DNA from: Voacanga thouarsii
Taxonomy: Eukaryota; Streptophyta; Magnoliopsida; Gentianales; Apocynaceae
DNA length: 64,000 nucleotides
Assembly: GCA_026120185.1 (NCBI GenBank)
Contig: JANUWF010001101.1
Span: forward strand, 1,984,001 to 2,048,000
Reading direction: 5' to 3'
Part shown: positions 60,558 through 64,000 of the stretch, piece after piece
Layout of the letters: the number at the start of each line of letters is the position of its first letter
Numbering within the stretch: position 1 is the first letter of the stretch
The notes under the pieces: model-generated
Database searches by the model: none
The model's input: only the letters and a program-made list of their open reading frames with translations
Told to the model about the DNA's origin: nothing
Program-made: the position numbers and the translations under genes

Positions 60558-61400
60558 CTGGTTTGAGAGGAAAAGGAAAGCTGGTTGTTTGAAATCCAAA
60601 AAGAATATTTTAGGGAATCAATTTTGAAAACAAAATATGGTAAGAAGATCTTGGTCAATGGAGAGCTTTTGGAAGCTTCAATGGCTAGCTGTTTGTTTGT
60701 GATTTTTACTGAGATGAATGATGGTTGAAGAAGCTTTAGAATGGCCGAAAATATGATGTACAAGAGTGAAAGAATTTTCTGGTTGTTTGAGGTTAAATTT
60801 ATGGAAGGTTGCTAAAATAAATTACTGAAATTTTGGACTTCAATCAATGGTTTGATTGGAATGATTGATGGAGATATTTTAGGACAGCCATGGGACTGGT
60901 TTTTGAGCGGCATGCTGGGGAAGATGATGAAGCTTAGTTCCTGGCTTCATCTATCTGGTTTGATGAAATCCAAAAGATAGATGAAACCATTTGAAATCCT
61001 TTTCTGGTTTGAGAGGAAAAGGAAAGCTGGTTGTTTGAAATCAAAAAAGAATATTTTAGGGAATCAATTTTGGAAACAAAATATAGTAAGAAGTTCTTGG
61101 TCAATGGAGAGCTTTTGGAAGCTTCAATGGCCGGCTGTTTGTCTGTGATTTTTGCTGAGATGAATGATGGTTGAAGGAGCTTTAGAGTGGCCGAAAATAT
61201 GATGTACAAGAGTGAAGGAATTTTCTGGTTATTTGAGGTTTAATTCAAGGAAGATTGCTGAAATTTTGGACTTCAATCAATGGTTTGATTGGTGTAATTG
61301 ATGGAGATATTTTAGGACAACCATGGGACTGGTTTTCGAGCAGCATGTTGGGGAAGATGATGAAGCTCAGTTCATGACTGTTCAAGGGGAGTTTGTATAG
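60558..61400. repeat. 446-bp tandem duplication within the Gypsy LTR
   Basis: CTGGTTTGAGAGGAAAAGG occurs at 60558 and 61004; about 390 following bases match, while 1-3686 has a single copy. At the junction (60947-60983) TTCATCTATCT and AGATAGATGAA form an inverted repeat absent from the other copy, looking like filler DNA. Confidence 0.85.
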
Positions 61401-62236
61401 AAAAATGGTGGAAGTTTCGGATAAGGCTGAAGAAGGAACAAAGCTAGAAAATTCTGAACAGATTTTCGCAAGTTTGCTGGAAATTTCTAGGCAGATTTTG
61501 CTACCATTTTCCAGTCAATTTGCAGAAGATTTAAAGGGCCATTCAGAAGTCCTTCAAGGCTGGTTTCTAGCCTTCTTTATGGAGGACAAACTAGGTTGAG
61601 TTGCTGGGTGAAATACTGGAAGAAACAGCTTGGTTTTGGCTCACAAATGCTTGAAAAATTGTCCAGAAAATTTCCTGATTTGCACAGTTTTTGTGTAGCT
61701 CGATTTTGGCTGGGATTTTCAGTCTTCAAGTTGAGTGAATTGATCCTTGTTCTGGCAGAATTTGAGAGGGAGAGATGGCTGAAATTTTCGACACTTGAAC
61801 TGATCAAGAGGCTGGACAAATTTCAGTTTACAACATGAAGAAAATGTACATAGCTAGGTTGGAGTTTTGAAGGTTCAACCATGGAGATTAATTCTCTTGG
61901 GAACCTTCCAAAACCCCTCCCCATTTTCAGCCAACAAGATGACTCATATGGACATTTTCGAAACCTTCAAAGCCACAACACTTTGTTGGAATTTTTTTGG
62001 AATAAAATTGGCTTGAATAAATCAAACAACCTAATTGTCTAAGAATTAAGGAAAGCTAGAGCTTAAAAATGGTATGAATCCCTTAGAAGTTTTTGTAGGG
62101 CACAAGAGTAGGATTAGAACATTCCTATTATGTCTCTCCAAGGACAATATTCCTACTCTTCCCTAAATCATGCAAGGGTCGAAATATAGCCTTCCTACAC
62201 AAAAATAAAATTTAATTATGCTAAAGCTGCAATGAT

Positions 62237-62291
62237 GGAATTTGAACCCAAGACCTAAAGAATTAATTCCAAAGCTCTAACCACTAAACCA
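62237..62291 (-). promoter_or_regulatory. tRNA-like A box/B box in second LTR copy
   Basis: A-box-like TGGTTTAGTGG (62281-62291) and B-box-like GGGTTCAAATTCC (62237-62249) on the minus strand, the same arrangement as at 3381-3435; here the B box is closer to consensus. Confidence 0.45.
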
Positions 62292-62543
62292 AAACAACTC
62301 TTATTCTTATTTTCTCTCCTTAATATTTTTCCTATTTAATCTTCATGCTATCTCCCTATTCTCACCTCAAGAAAAAATTATCATTTTGCCCTTCTTACTC
62401 AACAACTACAATTAAGCCATCTAAACTACAAATCACATATCCAAGGCACATAAAATCATATAAAATATATTTATGCGTGTAAAAAAATATGCTATACATC
62501 CCAACCCCCTTATTTTAAGGTTAGCTTTAGCCAGGGTTTCACA

Positions 62544-64000
62544 TCCTTCCCTCTTTAGAAGAATTTCGTTCCAAAATTTAGGCATACCTTTACTTCAGAT
62601 TGGGATACTTCTGCTTAACCCACTCTTCTGATTCGCATGTGGCATCTCGCGTGCCATGATGCTCCTACTGAACCTTGACCATCGATCTGCGGATGCGCCG
62701 TCGTACTAAACTTAAGACTCGACCCCATTTCTTCCTGAAACTTACCCCAGAAACGAGATGTAAACCTCGGGTCTCGGTCAGACATAATACTCGAAGATAC
62801 TCCATGCAGTCGGACTATTTCTTGCACATAAGTCTAAGCCAGCTTCTCCATTGAGTCTTTTACATTCACTGGTATAAAATGAGCCGATTTGGTCAGTCGA
62901 TCCACCACTACCCATATGGCGTCTTTCTGGGTCCTTAACATAGGAAGTCCGGTGACAAAATCCATGATCACCTCCTCCCACTTCCATTCCGGTACTGGTA
63001 ATGGTTGCAATAGTCCCACTGACTTCTTGTGCTCCACTTTGACTTTCTGACAGGTGAGACAGGTCGAGACGTATTTGATCACATCCCGCTTCATTCCAGG
63101 CCACCAATAGGCCCTCTTCAGATCCTAGTACATCTTGACTTCCCCCGGATGAATGGCGTACTTGCTCTTGTGCGCTTCTTCCAAAATTCTGTCCTTCAAT
63201 CGCTGCTCTCCAGGTACACACAACCGATCCCTGAAATATAAAACTCCCACCTCGTTTTGCCAGAATTCACTGCCTTGCCACTTGAGCTCCTTATCCTTGA
63301 AAAGCTGAAGCTCTGCATTGCTTTGTTAAGCTTCCACGATTTCCCGTCTTAGATCCGATACCAACTTCAGGTTGCTAACAACGATTCTCTTCTCTTGCAC
63401 TTCCACCCTTCTGTCTAACACTTCCTGAACCACTTAAATTTCTTGCACTCTTAGTCTGACCATTCCAACTTTTCTGCTCAGTACATCAGCTACAACATTG
63501 GCCTTCCTGGGATGATAGTTGATCGGACAACGATACTCTTCCAAGAATTCCATCCATCTTCGTTGCCTCAAATTCAAATTCTTCTGTATGAAGATGTACT
63601 TCAGACTTTTGTGGTCAGTGAACACTTCATATTCAGCTCCGTACAGGTAGTGTCACAATTTCTTTAGGGCGAACACAATGGCTACCAGCTCCAGATCGTG
63701 AGTAGGATAGTTGACTTCATGGGGTCTCAGCTTTCGAGAAGCATAAGTGATCACTTTCCGATCTTGCATCAATACTGCTCCCAATCCTTCTTTCGAGGCA
63801 TCGGTATACAACGCGTAAGGCTCATCTTCCTCTGGCAGACTCAATACCGATGCTGTCATCAACCTTCTCTTCAGCTCTTGGAAACTCTGCTCACATTTCT
63901 CACTCCATACAAATGGAACATTCTTTCTCAGCAGTCGTGTCATAGGCGATGCGAGCATTGAAAACCCTTTGATGAATCTCCTGTAGTAACCAGTCAATCT
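62544..64000 (-). pseudogene. Gypsy pol: RT end, RNase H, integrase with internal deletion
   Basis: From the window end leftward: RT thumb and RNase H ([38 protein letters not shown]; about 63653-63997), [11 protein letters not shown] and [10 protein letters not shown] (about 63480-63625), integrase zinc-binding region ending LTCQKVKVEHKK (about 63010-63060), integrase core MDFVTGLPM and [20 protein letters not shown] (about 62720-62960). After DGQ (about 62680) the sequence jumps to [15 protein letters not shown] and a stop (about 62590-62640), which resembles the end of a chromodomain. So about 250 residues with the third catalytic residue (Glu) and the chromodomain are deleted. The RH/INT boundary also has frame breaks. 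It continues beyond the window. Confidence 0.9.

Larger units (their letters stand above)
60247..62543 (-). mobile_element. Gypsy 3' LTR, left-truncated, with internal duplication
   Basis: Collinear with 1831-3686. On the minus strand it starts TGTGAAACCCTGG at 62543, immediately after the end of Gypsy pol, so it is the 3' LTR of the element at 62544-64000. It is interrupted on the left by Copia B. It also contains the Pol III-like boxes (62237-62291). Open frames inside are not conserved proteins. Confidence 0.85.

Noticed and set aside
1..64000. CRISPR arrays, rRNA genes, bacterial-type operons
   Set aside because: No regularly spaced short repeats with unique spacers and no rRNA-like blocks; the sequence is eukaryotic plant-type.

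Overview
The window reads as repeat-rich plant chromatin, probably dicot. It is AT-rich and carries no intact host protein gene that I can recognise. Almost everything is transposable-element or endogenous viral sequence, in several nested layers. The plant assignment rests on the Copia and Gypsy families, a plant-type Helitron with a linked RPA-like gene, L1-type LINE proteins (DUF4283 type, endonuclease, RT), and caulimovirid (pararetrovirus) relics. No species is claimed.

Layout. 1-3686: long Gypsy LTR in reverse orientation, open at the window edge. 3696-4562: Copia-type LTR in reverse. About 4563-21256: old Helitron on the minus strand. It has a Rep/helicase gene (6094-11168) and an RPA70-like gene (12590-15100), both exon-intron structured and decayed. 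An L1-like LINE (15510-20704, plus strand, target-site duplication visible) sits in one unit of a tandem repeat at its right side. About 21370-23230: probable low-copy segment with a housekeeping-type promoter (site II motifs, TATA box, telo box) and short repeated modules that could be C/D snoRNA-like. 23236-23390: unexplained GC-rich block. 23391-24904: AT-rich sequence and hAT-like debris.

24905-44398 is a rearranged cluster of endogenous pararetrovirus. One viral genome can be followed on the minus strand from about 38280 down to 27038: N-terminal coiled coil, movement protein, dUTPase, coat protein with CCHC finger, a second Cys-rich motif, aspartic protease, RT, RNase H, a second ORF of unknown function, and an intergenic promoter. 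It is broken by a solo LTR (28859-30277, TSD ATGGG) and by an inverted coat-protein fragment (31837-32533). The second ORF and promoter are duplicated head to head as a palindrome with about 1.57-kb arms centred near 27030. A second, more diverged viral copy lies on the plus strand (39350-43020). Its coding regions have stops and frameshifts throughout; they are relics.

44399-64000 is nested LTR retrotransposons. A reverse Gypsy LTR (44399-47093) is followed by a Copia element B, which is itself split by a nearly complete Copia element A (47136-56586, two LTRs, PBS, 5-bp TSD). B ends in a truncated LTR at 60246. This abuts a Gypsy 3' LTR (60247-62543), which continues into Gypsy pol on the minus strand to the window end.

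The genes do not form a working host pathway. The Rep/helicase and RPA-like genes would have served Helitron rolling-circle transposition, the LINE ORFs target-primed reverse transcription, and the LTR-element and viral genes reverse transcription. Coordinates of repeat boundaries are by eye and are approximate unless a TSD or LTR terminus is stated.
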